A DNA stretch of 64,000 nucleotides, taken from positions 124,001-188,000 of the forward strand of contig CAZHMD010000001.1 of the NCBI GenBank assembly GCA_964533735.1. Direction: 5' to 3'. Of this stretch, positions 8,554 through 16,729 are shown in pieces. The DNA comes from UBA6107 sp964533735. Lineage in GTDB: Bacteria; Chloroflexota; Anaerolineae; Anaerolineales; Anaerolineaceae. Position numbers and translations under genes: made by a program. The notes under the pieces are model-generated. The model was not told where the DNA came from, did no database searches, and saw only the letters and a list, made by a program, of their open reading frames with translations. How positions within the stretch are numbered: the stretch's first letter is position 1; each line of letters starts with the position of its first letter.

Positions 8554-9732
8554 ATGGATTTATTTGATAAATGCAGCTCTTTCACCACGGCAAAAGATGC
8601 AATTGCTAATGGTATATATCCTTATTTTATCCCTCTGAATGAAAATGAGGGAACGGAAGTTGTTTTTCATGGCAAACGCCTGATCATGTGCGGGTCAAAT
8701 AATTACCTAGGATTGACCACTCATCCAAAGGTGCGGGAAGCCGCCATTGAGGCTATCAAAAGGTATGGTACCAGTTGCACTGGTTCAAGATTTTTAAACG
8801 GCACCCTGGCGCTCCACGAACAATTGGAGCATGAACTCGCAGAATGGGTAGGGAAAGATGCCTCGCTGGTTTTTTCAACAGGGATGCAGACGAACCTGGG
8901 CACAATCAGCTCCCTTATTGGAAGAGACGACATCGTTATTTTGGATAAGGATGATCACGCTAGCATCGTCGACGGTGCACGATTGGGTTACGGTAAGATC
9001 GAAAGATATCGCCATAATGATATGGACCACCTCGCGCGGGTCTTAAAGTCGCTGCCTGAAGAGCCGGGAAAATTGATCGTTGTTGATGGTATGTTCAGTA
9101 TGGAAGGTGATCTTGCTCCTTTAAAAGAAATCGCGCCTCTCGCAAAACAATATGGCGCAAGGTTGATGGTAGATGATGCTCACGGTATGGGTGTTTTGGG
9201 CGGTGGAAGGGGAACCTCAGCCCACCTGGGCGTTACCGACCAGGTTGACCTGATCATGTCCACTTTTAGCAAGTCTTTTGCCTCGTTGGGTGGTTTTATT
9301 GCCGGCAGCAAAGATACGATTCATTACATACAGCATTTTGCACGAGCTTTAATATTCAGCGCCAGCATTCCACCTGCAAATGCAGCTGCTGCGCTTGCCG
9401 CACTGCATGTAATGCGGGACGAACCTCAACACGCTGCCCGGGTTATCCAGGTGGCTGAAAATATGAGGGATGGATATCGTTCATTAGGCTTTGACATAGG
9501 CAATTCTGTGACGCCAGTCGTACCAATCATCATTGGCGACGATGCAAGAACTTTCCTAACCTGGAAAAAACTCTTCGATAACGGTGTGTTCGTTAACCCG
9601 GTGATTTCGCCGGCAGTAAACCAGGGACACCAGTTGTTACGTACTAGTTATATGGCTACCCACACTGATGAGCAGATGGAAAAAGTGCTTGAGGTGTTCA
9701 AGAAGGTAGGCAAGGAAGTAGGTTTGATATAG
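8554..9732 (+). CDS. Alpha-oxoamine synthase (KBL / AONS / serine palmitoyltransferase family)
   Basis: 392 residues, a fold-type I PLP enzyme that condenses an acyl-CoA with an amino acid, releasing CO2. Visible motifs are CGSNNYLGL, GTSCTGSRFLNGT, DDAHGMGVLGGGRGT, and the PLP-binding lysine in STFSKSFASLGGF. The frame stays open upstream to 8425, but ATG 8554 has a clear GTGAGGT ribosome site and matches the family N terminus. The family includes glycine C-acetyltransferase, 8-amino-7-oxononanoate synthase and sphingolipid-type serine palmitoyltransferase. No threonine dehydrogenase or biotin gene is nearby to choose between them. A two-sided terminator follows, so it is monocistronic. Confidence 0.87.
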   Translation: MDLFDKCSSFTTAKDAIANGIYPYFIPLNENEGTEVVFHGKRLIMCGSNNYLGLTTHPKVREAAIEAIKRYGTSCTGSRFLNGTLALHEQLEHELAEWVGKDASLVFSTGMQTNLGTISSLIGRDDIVILDKDDHASIVDGARLGYGKIERYRHNDMDHLARVLKSLPEEPGKLIVVDGMFSMEGDLAPLKEIAPLAKQYGARLMVDDAHGMGVLGGGRGTSAHLGVTDQVDLIMSTFSKSFASLGGFIAGSKDTIHYIQHFARALIFSASIPPANAAAALAALHVMRDEPQHAARVIQVAENMRDGYRSLGFDIGNSVTPVVPIIIGDDARTFLTWKKLFDNGVFVNPVISPAVNQGHQLLRTSYMATHTDEQMEKVLEVFKKVGKEVGLI

Positions 9733-9736
9733 TAAT

Positions 9737-9767
9737 AAATAAAAACCAGGTGGACCGGTTTTTATTT
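9737..9767. terminator. Bidirectional intrinsic terminator
   Basis: AAATAAAAACC and GGTTTTTATTT form an 11-base stem with a 9-base loop. A and T tracts on the two sides let it work on both strands. It separates the oxoamine synthase gene from the convergent degV-family gene, whose stop codon lies inside the stem. Confidence 0.75.
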
Positions 9768-10595
9768 TGTCAGGTAAAGAATTCCAATGGTTTTTGGACC
9801 ACAGTGACTGGCGATGGTTGTGCCGGCTTCCGTGATCAAGATTTCTTTGAAATAGTTCATATTCCTAATTTCTGTTTCTAATACTTGCGCATCTTCGGGG
9901 CAGACGCAGTGGGTTATAAAAATCCGCTGAGGATCAAGCGCTTGACCATGGGCCTGCATTTCAGCAACCAGTGACAGTAATGCCTTTTTACGGCTGCCGC
10001 CGATTTTCTCACGCACGCCAAGAGTCCCGTCCCTCCGAACCTCGATAACTGGTCGAATTTTTAACAAACTGGCGGCAAGATGTTCTATTGCAGAACACCT
10101 TCCTCCTTTGTAAATGTAATCAAGCGTATCAATGACAAATGACGAGCGTACCTTTGGGGTGAGGCTGGAAATCTCTTGAACAATCTCGGTAACAGATTTC
10201 CCATCGCGGTTCATCTCAGCAGCCCTTAATATTAGAAGACCGATCCCTGTGGAAAGGTTCATTGAATCAATCGCAACTTTATGGGTTGGATTTTCTGTCT
10301 CAAGTGCAATCAGACTGCTTTGCATGCTGGCGGATAACTGGGAGCTGATCCCTATATATACCATTTCGCTGAATTTGGAGAACACAGACCGGTATGTCTC
10401 AATGGAAGGTGCTGATGTTTTTGGAAACTCGTTTGTTTGTTCAACTAACTCGAATAGTTTTGTTGACGTGATCTCAAGTCCATCGAGATAATCCTTTCCG
10501 TTTATAAAAACAGAAAGAGGGATTATTTCGAGGTCATATTGCTGGATCAATTGAGGAGTGAGATCGGATGTGCTATCGGCGATGATTTTTACCAT
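9762..10595 (-). CDS. DegV family fatty-acid-binding protein
   Basis: 277 residues with the DegV signature start (KIIADSTSDL), the SAPSIETY segment, and the C-terminal half with ITEAGTTIASHCGPKTIGI. In Gram-positive bacteria DegV/FakB proteins bind a single fatty acid and present it to the FakA kinase. No fakA-like gene is visible here. It follows corA after 23 bases on the same strand, so the two are probably co-transcribed. The link to fatty acids is from family knowledge only. Confidence 0.9.
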   Translation of the reverse strand: MVKIIADSTSDLTPQLIQQYDLEIIPLSVFINGKDYLDGLEITSTKLFELVEQTNEFPKTSAPSIETYRSVFSKFSEMVYIGISSQLSASMQSSLIALETENPTHKVAIDSMNLSTGIGLLILRAAEMNRDGKSVTEIVQEISSLTPKVRSSFVIDTLDYIYKGGRCSAIEHLAASLLKIRPVIEVRRDGTLGVREKIGGSRKKALLSLVAEMQAHGQALDPQRIFITHCVCPEDAQVLETEIRNMNYFKEILITEAGTTIASHCGPKTIGILYLTK

Positions 10596-10618
10596 GTTTT
10601 ACTCAAGACTTCGGATTT

Positions 10619-11596
10619 TTAGAACCACTTGCGCCACTTGAAATACCAGAGCATTCCAGCCCCGACAATTACCATCCCAAAAACAGTCATATAAAAACCT
10701 AAGGTATGTGTGGCGGTCGGAATATATTTAAAATTCATCCCGAATACACCAGCGATGAAAGAAAGAGGAAGGAAGATTGTGGATATTATGGTGAGGACTT
10801 TCATCACTTCATTCAGTCTGAGACTGGTGGAGTTTAGATAAATATCCATTGCGCCAGAAACAATATCCCGTATCGTGTCTGCTAAATCCTGGATCCTGAC
10901 CAGGTGGTCGTAGATATCCCTGAAATAATAACGACTCTGCGGGTCAATTTGAGCAAATTCATCACGGGTTAATCGGTTGACCATCTCGCGCTGTGGGGCA
11001 ATCACCCGGCGCAACGACATAATGGAATGCTTAAGGTCCAGAAGCCTTTCCAGAGTCGCAGGGGAGGGTTTCTCGAGAACACTATCCTCCAGCCATTCGA
11101 TTTCGTTCTCCATCTGGTCAATCAGGGGCATATACTCGTCTACGAGGTTATCCAGCACTGCATGACACAAAAAATCAGGTCCAAAATTTGAAAGGCGGAA
11201 ATCTTTGTTCACGCGTTCCCACGTTTTTTCAACCGGCGGCATATTTGGATCTGTAGAACAGGTGACGAGGAAATTTTCACCAACATAAAGATTCAACTCC
11301 AGGGTGTCCAATTGATGGAAATCCTGGGAGGGTTTGATGGCATGTGCAATGATAAAAATATAGGAGATAAAGTCATCCACCTTGGCGACCTGGTAACCGG
11401 CGCTCTGACAATCTTCAATGGTTAGTGGGTGAAATTTAAATGTGTCCCGAAGGGTTAGTAGAATTTCCTCATCGGTCGCCGATTCAAGGCTGACCCAGAG
11501 GAAGCCTGTATTAGAGTCAATATATTTTGAGATCTCTTTCGTTGTTTTAAGGAAGGTGATCGGTTTATTCGGTTCAAAAAATGCAGATCTAATCAT
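10619..11596 (-). CDS. corA: CorA-type magnesium/divalent cation channel
   Basis: 325 residues. A long soluble N-terminal domain and a helical stalk lead to two C-terminal membrane helices. The first helix ends in the diagnostic Gly-Met-Asn motif (GVFGMNF), and the protein finishes with a basic tail (WYFKWRKWF). CorA forms homopentamers that admit Mg2+ or Co2+. The gene starts 49 bases after the SufT-like gene and is followed by the DegV gene, so it may be read from the sufR side or from its own weak promoter. Confidence 0.93.
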   Translation of the reverse strand: MIRSAFFEPNKPITFLKTTKEISKYIDSNTGFLWVSLESATDEEILLTLRDTFKFHPLTIEDCQSAGYQVAKVDDFISYIFIIAHAIKPSQDFHQLDTLELNLYVGENFLVTCSTDPNMPPVEKTWERVNKDFRLSNFGPDFLCHAVLDNLVDEYMPLIDQMENEIEWLEDSVLEKPSPATLERLLDLKHSIMSLRRVIAPQREMVNRLTRDEFAQIDPQSRYYFRDIYDHLVRIQDLADTIRDIVSGAMDIYLNSTSLRLNEVMKVLTIISTIFLPLSFIAGVFGMNFKYIPTATHTLGFYMTVFGMVIVGAGMLWYFKWRKWF

Positions 11597-11645
11597 GCAC
11601 TCAATTTTATCTTAACTTGGTGCAATTGGTGAATGACTTAAAAGC

Positions 11646-12002
11646 TTAAAACAAGCCCCATTCTCCGCCCAAACCTTCTTCCATCATAGAGAAATCCCAG
11701 GCATCCATTCCGAAATCAATGCCCACTGGCAATTCCAGTACCTGCTCTGCTTTTTGACGTGTTGATTCGATCATTGCGGGTCCATAGGGGCAAAACGGGG
11801 TGGTGAGGATCATTTTCACGATTGCCCCTTCGTCATCAATCTTCACATTGCGGATTAAACCTAATTGGATGATGTTGTACCCAATTTCAGGGTCAGTAAT
11901 CTCACTAAACCCTTTTTTTAATAGATCCGATAATTCAGGATGAGTTTTTTCGGCTTCCCATACTGGTCGATTGGTTCCGGGTTTACCTTCTTCAAGAGTC
12001 AT
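11646..12002 (-). CDS. SufT/MIP18-type iron-sulfur assembly factor (DUF59)
   Basis: 118 residues with the DUF59 core: an ITDPEIGYNIIQLGLIRNV stretch and the conserved cysteine in TPFCPYGPAM. Family members (SufT, PaaD, MIP18) help load Fe-S clusters onto client proteins. The gene lies 12 bases downstream of the sufR-like regulator and back to back with the suf operon, which fits this role. The C terminus after the core (MDAWDFSMMEEGLGGEWGLF) matches the tail often seen in this branch. Confidence 0.85.
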   Translation of the reverse strand: MTLEEGKPGTNRPVWEAEKTHPELSDLLKKGFSEITDPEIGYNIIQLGLIRNVKIDDEGAIVKMILTTPFCPYGPAMIESTRQKAEQVLELPVGIDFGMDAWDFSMMEEGLGGEWGLF

Positions 12003-12014
12003 CAGTTCTCCAGG

Positions 12015-12623
12015 TTATTTTCGTATTAAATAGGCACAATGTTGATCTCCGTTCAAAACGCATAATACTTTTTCGGTTGGAATGGAGAGAATTGAGGAAA
12101 TCAAGGTTTGATCAAGAGTACAAACTTCAGGATGGATCTGTCCGACATGGTAAAAAGGACAGGAAATTTCGTGGATTAGGTAACCATTCTCGGTCTTTTC
12201 CCATTCAACCATGAAGCCTTCACCAGCAAGCGTGTTTTTAAGGAAGGTTAGTTTTTCTTCAAAAGTAAGTTTCTTTGTTTTCTCAATCTGATCGCTGGCA
12301 ATTGTTTGAGCAATTTTTGTAAAAACCTCATTTATCTCATCCTGCGAGAGGGTCTTTTTTAACTGCCCAAGGATCAAATTGGATAAATTCATATAGCGTG
12401 TAGGGAAATTTTCCTGCCCGGATTCAGAGAGGGAATAGACCAGCCGGGGACGCCCGACGCCATGCCTGATCTCACTTGCGATAATAAGCCTGTCAGCCAG
12501 GAGGTTGGTCAGGTGGTGGCGGACCGATATCGTATTGATATCCACGGCATCAGCCAAATCACTGATAGTGGCATTGGGGTGTGTTAGAAGGGTCTTTAAT
12601 ATCCGGTCACGTGTACTCTTCAT
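12015..12623 (-). CDS. sufR: SufR-like Fe-S sensing transcriptional regulator
   Basis: About 202 residues. The N-terminal 80 form a winged helix-turn-helix (ATISDLADAVDINTISVRHHLTNL, followed by a GVGRPRLVYSLS wing). The C-terminal domain holds three cysteines, one in SCPFYH, one in HPEVC, and one in GDQHCAYL. This pattern matches the [4Fe-4S]-binding end of SufR repressors. The start is ATG 12623 (M-K-S-T-R) with GGGA upstream; ATG 12635 is possible but has no ribosome site. It is transcribed divergently from sufC and is therefore expected to repress the suf operon when clusters are plentiful. Confidence 0.88.
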   Translation of the reverse strand: MKSTRDRILKTLLTHPNATISDLADAVDINTISVRHHLTNLLADRLIIASEIRHGVGRPRLVYSLSESGQENFPTRYMNLSNLILGQLKKTLSQDEINEVFTKIAQTIASDQIEKTKKLTFEEKLTFLKNTLAGEGFMVEWEKTENGYLIHEISCPFYHVGQIHPEVCTLDQTLISSILSIPTEKVLCVLNGDQHCAYLIRK

Positions 12624-12658
12624 CAATAATCCCATTCATTTTTTCGTTATCTCAATAG

Positions 12659-12688
12659 AATATACCATAACCATTGAATAATTGTCAA
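12659..12688 (-). promoter_or_regulatory. Promoter of sufR
   Basis: On the minus strand, a perfect TTGACA (12683-12688) and TATATT (12659-12664) are 18 bases apart, about 35 bases upstream of the regulator start. The -35 box overlaps the candidate operator at 12673-12689, which suggests autoregulation. Confidence 0.7.
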
Positions 12689-12689
12689 T
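12673..12689. promoter_or_regulatory. Candidate SufR operator
   Basis: An inverted repeat ATTGA-N7-TCAAT sits between the two divergent suf promoters and covers the -35 box of sufR. It differs from the CAAC-N6-GTTG box described for cyanobacterial SufR, so assignment to SufR rests on position only. Confidence 0.4.
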
Positions 12690-12711
12690 AATGTGATAAA
12701 AATAGTAAATA

Positions 12712-12740
12712 TTGACCTAGAAATGTAAAAGTGATATAAT
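12712..12740 (+). promoter_or_regulatory. Promoter of the suf operon
   Basis: TTGACC (12712-12717) and TATAAT (12735-12740) have the ideal 17-base spacing, 64 bases ahead of sufC. This is a near-consensus sigma70-type promoter, so regulation is probably by repression. Confidence 0.85.
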
Positions 12741-12804
12741 CCCGGAGCTTTGGAACAAGCAATTATCATTTTTTAGAACATAGATTTGGAATTTGGAGAT
12801 ATTA

Positions 12805-13578
12805 ATGTCGGAATTAGTGATTAACAACCTGAGAGTAAGTATTGAGGATAAAGAGATACTTAAAGGGGTGAACTTAACCATAAAACAAGGTGAAGTCCAT
12901 GCTATTATGGGGCCAAATGGAACCGGCAAGTCAACCCTGGCTTACACCCTTATGGGGCATCCAGCCTACATGGTAACCGAAGGCGCTGTAACTTTCAAAA
13001 ACAAAGATTTACTCGCAATGCCGACAGATGAACGATCTCGTTCAGGATTATTCCTGGCATTTCAGTACCCCGTGTCCATCCCGGGAGTGACCATGGCAAA
13101 TTTTCTGCGAACCGCGGTGAATGCTCGCAGAAAGGCTGAGAATCCCGAGGATAAAGGGATCTCGATCCCAGAATTCCGGAAACTTCTGCTCGAAAAGATG
13201 AAGATACTAAAGGTTGATCCTGCTTTTGCTGGAAGGTATCTCAATGAAGGTTTTTCTGGCGGTGAAAAAAAACGCGCAGAAGTTCTGCAGATGGCAGTGT
13301 TACAACCTGAGATCGCAATTTTAGACGAGACGGACTCCGGGTTGGATATCGATGCTTTAAAAATAGTTTCTGAGGGAGTGAACGTCCTCAAAGAACAAAA
13401 TGTTGGCGTATTATTGATCACCCACTACCAGAGAATGCTAAATTACATCAAACCAGATTTTGTACATATCATGCTGGGTGGTGTAATCGTAGAGTCTGGT
13501 GGGGCTGAGTTGGCACTTCACCTCGAAGAACATGGTTATGAATGGGTACGTGAAAAATACGAAAACGGAGCTATTTAA
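12805..13578 (+). CDS. sufC: Fe-S cluster assembly ATPase SufC
   Basis: 257 residues, an ABC-type ATPase with Walker A GPNGTGKST, the signature FSGGEKKRAEVLQ, Walker B with ILDETDSGLD, and the switch histidine in LITHYQRM. The phrase ETDSGLDIDALK is typical of SufC. It drives the conformational change of the SufBCD scaffold. An in-frame TTG at 12793 was rejected because it lies within the TTGGAGAT ribosome site of ATG 12805. It is the first gene of the suf operon. Confidence 0.97.
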   Translation: MSELVINNLRVSIEDKEILKGVNLTIKQGEVHAIMGPNGTGKSTLAYTLMGHPAYMVTEGAVTFKNKDLLAMPTDERSRSGLFLAFQYPVSIPGVTMANFLRTAVNARRKAENPEDKGISIPEFRKLLLEKMKILKVDPAFAGRYLNEGFSGGEKKRAEVLQMAVLQPEIAILDETDSGLDIDALKIVSEGVNVLKEQNVGVLLITHYQRMLNYIKPDFVHIMLGGVIVESGGAELALHLEEHGYEWVREKYENGAI

Positions 13579-13595
13579 CCATTTAAGGACATATT

Positions 13596-15008
13596 ATGGG
13601 TAGCGAGAAGAAGCAAGAATTTTTACAAAACATGGACGAATATCAGTATGGATTTAGTGATCCTGATACTTCTGTTTATAAATCTGAACGCGGACTTAAT
13701 GAACAGGTTGTCCGAAACATATCCAAATTAAAGCATGAACCCGAATGGATGACGGAGTACAGGTTGAAAGCCCTAGAGCATTTTGTGAAGAGACCAATGC
13801 CTACCTGGGGCGCGGACATTTCAGCATTGGACCTGGACAACATTTTTTATTATGTTCGTCCATCTGATGTAGCAGGAAAAACATGGGAAGAGGTACCTGA
13901 TACGATCAAAAATACTTTTGACCGTCTTGGCATCCCGGAGGCAGAGAGGAAGTTCCTGGCTGGAGTTGGCGCTCAATACGAATCTGAAATGGTATATCAT
14001 AGCATCCAGGAACATCTTGAAAAGCAGGGTGTCATCTTTCTGAGCATTGAAGATGGATTACAGAAACATCCGGAAATCTTCAAGCAGTATTTTGGAACAG
14101 TAATTCCTATTGAGGATAATAAATTCGCAGCATTGAATTCCGCAGTTTGGTCGGGTGGATCGTTTGTGTATGTGCCAAAAGGTGTAAAGGTGGATTTACC
14201 GTTACAGGCGTATTTCAGATTGAACCTGGCGAATATTGGGCAATTTGAACGAACGCTGATCATTGCAGATGAGGGTGCGCAGGTCCATTATGTTGAAGGT
14301 TGTACGGCTCCTCAGTACACCACGGATTCGCTCCATAGCGGAGTTATCGAGATCATCGTAAAAAAGAACGCCAGGGTACGCTACACCACCATCCAAAACT
14401 GGTCAACTAATGTGTTCAATCTTGTCACACAACGGTCAATCGTTGAAGAAAACGGGACCATGGAGTGGGTAGATTGTAACCTCGGATCAAAAGTCACCAT
14501 GAAATACCCCTCTACATACCTTGTTGGGGCTGGGGCGCATGGCGAGATTCTCTCATTGGCATTTGCCAGTACTGGACAGCAGCAGGATACCGGTTCCAAG
14601 GTAATCCACATTGCTCCTAATACAAGTTCCAAGGTTACATCAAAGTCAATCAGTAAAAACGGTGGGAGAGCTTCTTACCGCGGATTATTGAAAGTTCATA
14701 AAGGCGCTTTCAATTCAAAATCAAACGTTTCTTGTGATGCGCTGTTGTTGGATCCTCAGTCCAGATCAGATACGTACCCGACGATTGAAATTGATGAAGA
14801 GGATGTCACCATTGGTCACGAGGCATCCGTATCAAAAGTAGGCGAGGAACAACTGTTTTACTTGATGAGCCGCGGATTGAACCAGGAAGAAGCGACCACC
14901 ATGGTTGTATCCGGGTTTATAGAACCCCTGGTGAAAGAATTACCGATGGAATATGCGGTTGAAATGAACCGATTGATCCAGCTTCAAATGGAGGGGTCAG
15001 TTGGATAA
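13596..15008 (+). CDS. sufB: Fe-S cluster assembly scaffold SufB
   Basis: 470 residues, the normal SufB length. It begins EYQYGFSDPDTSVYKSERGL and has the SufB-type core with YVEGCTAPQY, where the cysteine is a known scaffold residue, then IGHEASVSKVGEEQLFYLMSRG near the C terminus. With SufC and SufD it forms the complex on which [4Fe-4S] clusters are built. It follows sufC after 17 bases. Confidence 0.97.
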   Translation: MGSEKKQEFLQNMDEYQYGFSDPDTSVYKSERGLNEQVVRNISKLKHEPEWMTEYRLKALEHFVKRPMPTWGADISALDLDNIFYYVRPSDVAGKTWEEVPDTIKNTFDRLGIPEAERKFLAGVGAQYESEMVYHSIQEHLEKQGVIFLSIEDGLQKHPEIFKQYFGTVIPIEDNKFAALNSAVWSGGSFVYVPKGVKVDLPLQAYFRLNLANIGQFERTLIIADEGAQVHYVEGCTAPQYTTDSLHSGVIEIIVKKNARVRYTTIQNWSTNVFNLVTQRSIVEENGTMEWVDCNLGSKVTMKYPSTYLVGAGAHGEILSLAFASTGQQQDTGSKVIHIAPNTSSKVTSKSISKNGGRASYRGLLKVHKGAFNSKSNVSCDALLLDPQSRSDTYPTIEIDEEDVTIGHEASVSKVGEEQLFYLMSRGLNQEEATTMVVSGFIEPLVKELPMEYAVEMNRLIQLQMEGSVG

Positions 15009-15026
15009 TAATGAGGTTTTGAGTGT

Positions 15027-16367
15027 ATGAGTGACTCTGTCGTAAAAATCACACGCGGTCGAAATATCCCTGCAGTTGAAAATGTAGTTGATATTGGATT
15101 CGTACCTTTAATTGCAGATGATAGCGAGACTTCCAATTATCGCAATAAAGCCTGGCAGGAATGGCAAAAAATTCCCTTTCCAACCAATAAGGACGAGGAA
15201 TGGCGAAGGACTTCTCTCAAAGAATTGGGATTGTCTCAATTCAGGCAGGTCAGCAGAGACATAGGTGGATTAGCAAATGCGCCTGAACATTTACGGTCTT
15301 CACTTATGGAGAAAAAGCATGGTGGACAGGTCTTGATAAGCGGGGATTCAGTCGAATCTTATTTAGCACAAGATTTGAAGAACCGCGGAATAATCTTCAC
15401 GGATTTTAAAACTGCGATGAATGAAAATCCCGGATTAGTGGAACGATTATTAGGAAAGATAATCAAACCCTCAACCTACAAATTTGGTGCACTTGCAGCG
15501 GCTATTGCCGATAATGGGGTGATCCTTTATATTCCAAAGAACGTGAAAGTCGAAGAACCCTTCCAAAGTATCACCTGGGCGCCAGGGTCCGGCTCTCTGC
15601 ATACCTCTCATGTCATTATTTACCTTGAAGAAGGCGCCGAAGCCACTATTGTGCATGAAACATCCTCGCCGGCGCAAATTGCCCTGCAAAGCCTTCACAC
15701 AGGGTTGTTTGAGGTTTATGTAGGGCCTTCGGCAAAATTGAATTTTGTGGAACTACAGTCACTTGGTGAACAAATGTGGAATATCACCCATGAGACAGTA
15801 AAAGTTGACCGGGATGGAGAGGTGGACTGGATCTTTGGTTCCCTGGGTAGCAAAGTCACCAAGAATTTCTCGAATTTGGACCTAGTTGGTCAGGGTGCAA
15901 CCGGGAAAATGTCTGGATTCTATTTCGCGAATCATCAGCAGCACCTCGATCACGACACTCAGCAGAACCATATGGCACCTAACACAACCAGCGATTTGCT
16001 CTTCAAGGGTGCCTTACTAGGAGAAAGCCGGTCTGTGTGGCAGGGAATGATCTATGTTGATCCAGTTGCTTCAAAAACCGATGGATACCAGGCTAACCGG
16101 AATTTGGTATTGAGCGAGAAAGCCCGAGCAGATTCTATCCCCGGACTTGAGATCCTTACGGATGATGTTCGTTGCACACATGGCGCTACCGTCGGAAAGA
16201 TCGACAAGGATCTTACCTTTTACCTGCAGAGCAGGGGGATCCCCGCAAGAGAAGCAGAAAAGTTGATAGTTGAGGGATTCTTTGATCCGATCATGCAGCG
16301 CATCCCTTTTGAAGGTGTACGCAGGCGTTTCCAGCAAGCAATTGAAGAAAAAATGTTGGATTATTAG
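15027..16367 (+). CDS. sufD: Fe-S cluster assembly protein SufD
   Basis: 446 residues, a paralogue of SufB with the same beta-helix core and the SufD C-terminal pattern (CTHGATVGKIDKDLTFYLQSRGIP, then IVEGFFDPIMQRIP). An N-terminal helical segment with the KDEEWRRTSLKEL motif is typical of SufD. It pairs with SufB in the SufBC2D scaffold. It lies 18 bases after sufB. Confidence 0.95.
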   Translation: MSDSVVKITRGRNIPAVENVVDIGFVPLIADDSETSNYRNKAWQEWQKIPFPTNKDEEWRRTSLKELGLSQFRQVSRDIGGLANAPEHLRSSLMEKKHGGQVLISGDSVESYLAQDLKNRGIIFTDFKTAMNENPGLVERLLGKIIKPSTYKFGALAAAIADNGVILYIPKNVKVEEPFQSITWAPGSGSLHTSHVIIYLEEGAEATIVHETSSPAQIALQSLHTGLFEVYVGPSAKLNFVELQSLGEQMWNITHETVKVDRDGEVDWIFGSLGSKVTKNFSNLDLVGQGATGKMSGFYFANHQQHLDHDTQQNHMAPNTTSDLLFKGALLGESRSVWQGMIYVDPVASKTDGYQANRNLVLSEKARADSIPGLEILTDDVRCTHGATVGKIDKDLTFYLQSRGIPAREAEKLIVEGFFDPIMQRIPFEGVRRRFQQAIEEKMLDY

Positions 16368-16426
16368 GTTTTTCTAACAATAATCGTATATGATAAATAC
16401 GAGAAAAGAATTTTGGAGAGAAAATT

Positions 16427-16720
16427 ATGGCGTCAGTTCCTTACGTGCGACCCCCGGATTATGAATATCAGTATGAAGTGGGCGATACAGTTGAAGTTTT
16501 TTGCGACCATGACAAGAATGGTGAGCGCATCCGGGGTTGGCTTAAGGGGATTGTCGTTCAGGTTGATCCAAAAATGGTGGCCGTTCAGTTCAGGACAAAT
16601 GTATTCCTGACCGATGGGTGGATGGTACCCGACCATATTTTATGGTACCCACAAAAATCTCCTCATCTGCGTGTTCCTATAAAAAAAACGATAAAACCCG
16701 ATATCAGTAAAGTACTTTAG
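16427..16720 (+). CDS. Small conserved-looking protein within the suf operon, unknown function
   Basis: 97 residues of no family I recognise. The middle (YEVGDTVEVFCDHDKNG, then RGWLKGIVVQVDPKMVAVQF) alternates hydrophobic and polar residues like a small SH3- or KOW-type beta barrel. A GWMVPDHILWYP stretch and a basic tail follow. A GGAGAG ribosome site lies about nine bases before the ATG. It sits between sufD and sufS with a 9-base gap to sufS, so it is co-transcribed with them and may help handle clusters, iron or the cysteine desulfurase. A different frame (16413-16610) overlaps it but has no ribosome site and an implausible composition. Confidence 0.75.
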   Translation: MASVPYVRPPDYEYQYEVGDTVEVFCDHDKNGERIRGWLKGIVVQVDPKMVAVQFRTNVFLTDGWMVPDHILWYPQKSPHLRVPIKKTIKPDISKVL

Positions 16721-16729
16721 TTTTTTATT

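Noticed and set aside
16413..16610. Alternative gene overlapping the small suf-operon protein
   Set aside because: It lacks a ribosome site and has an unusual composition. The frame at 16427-16720 fits the operon spacing and looks folded.
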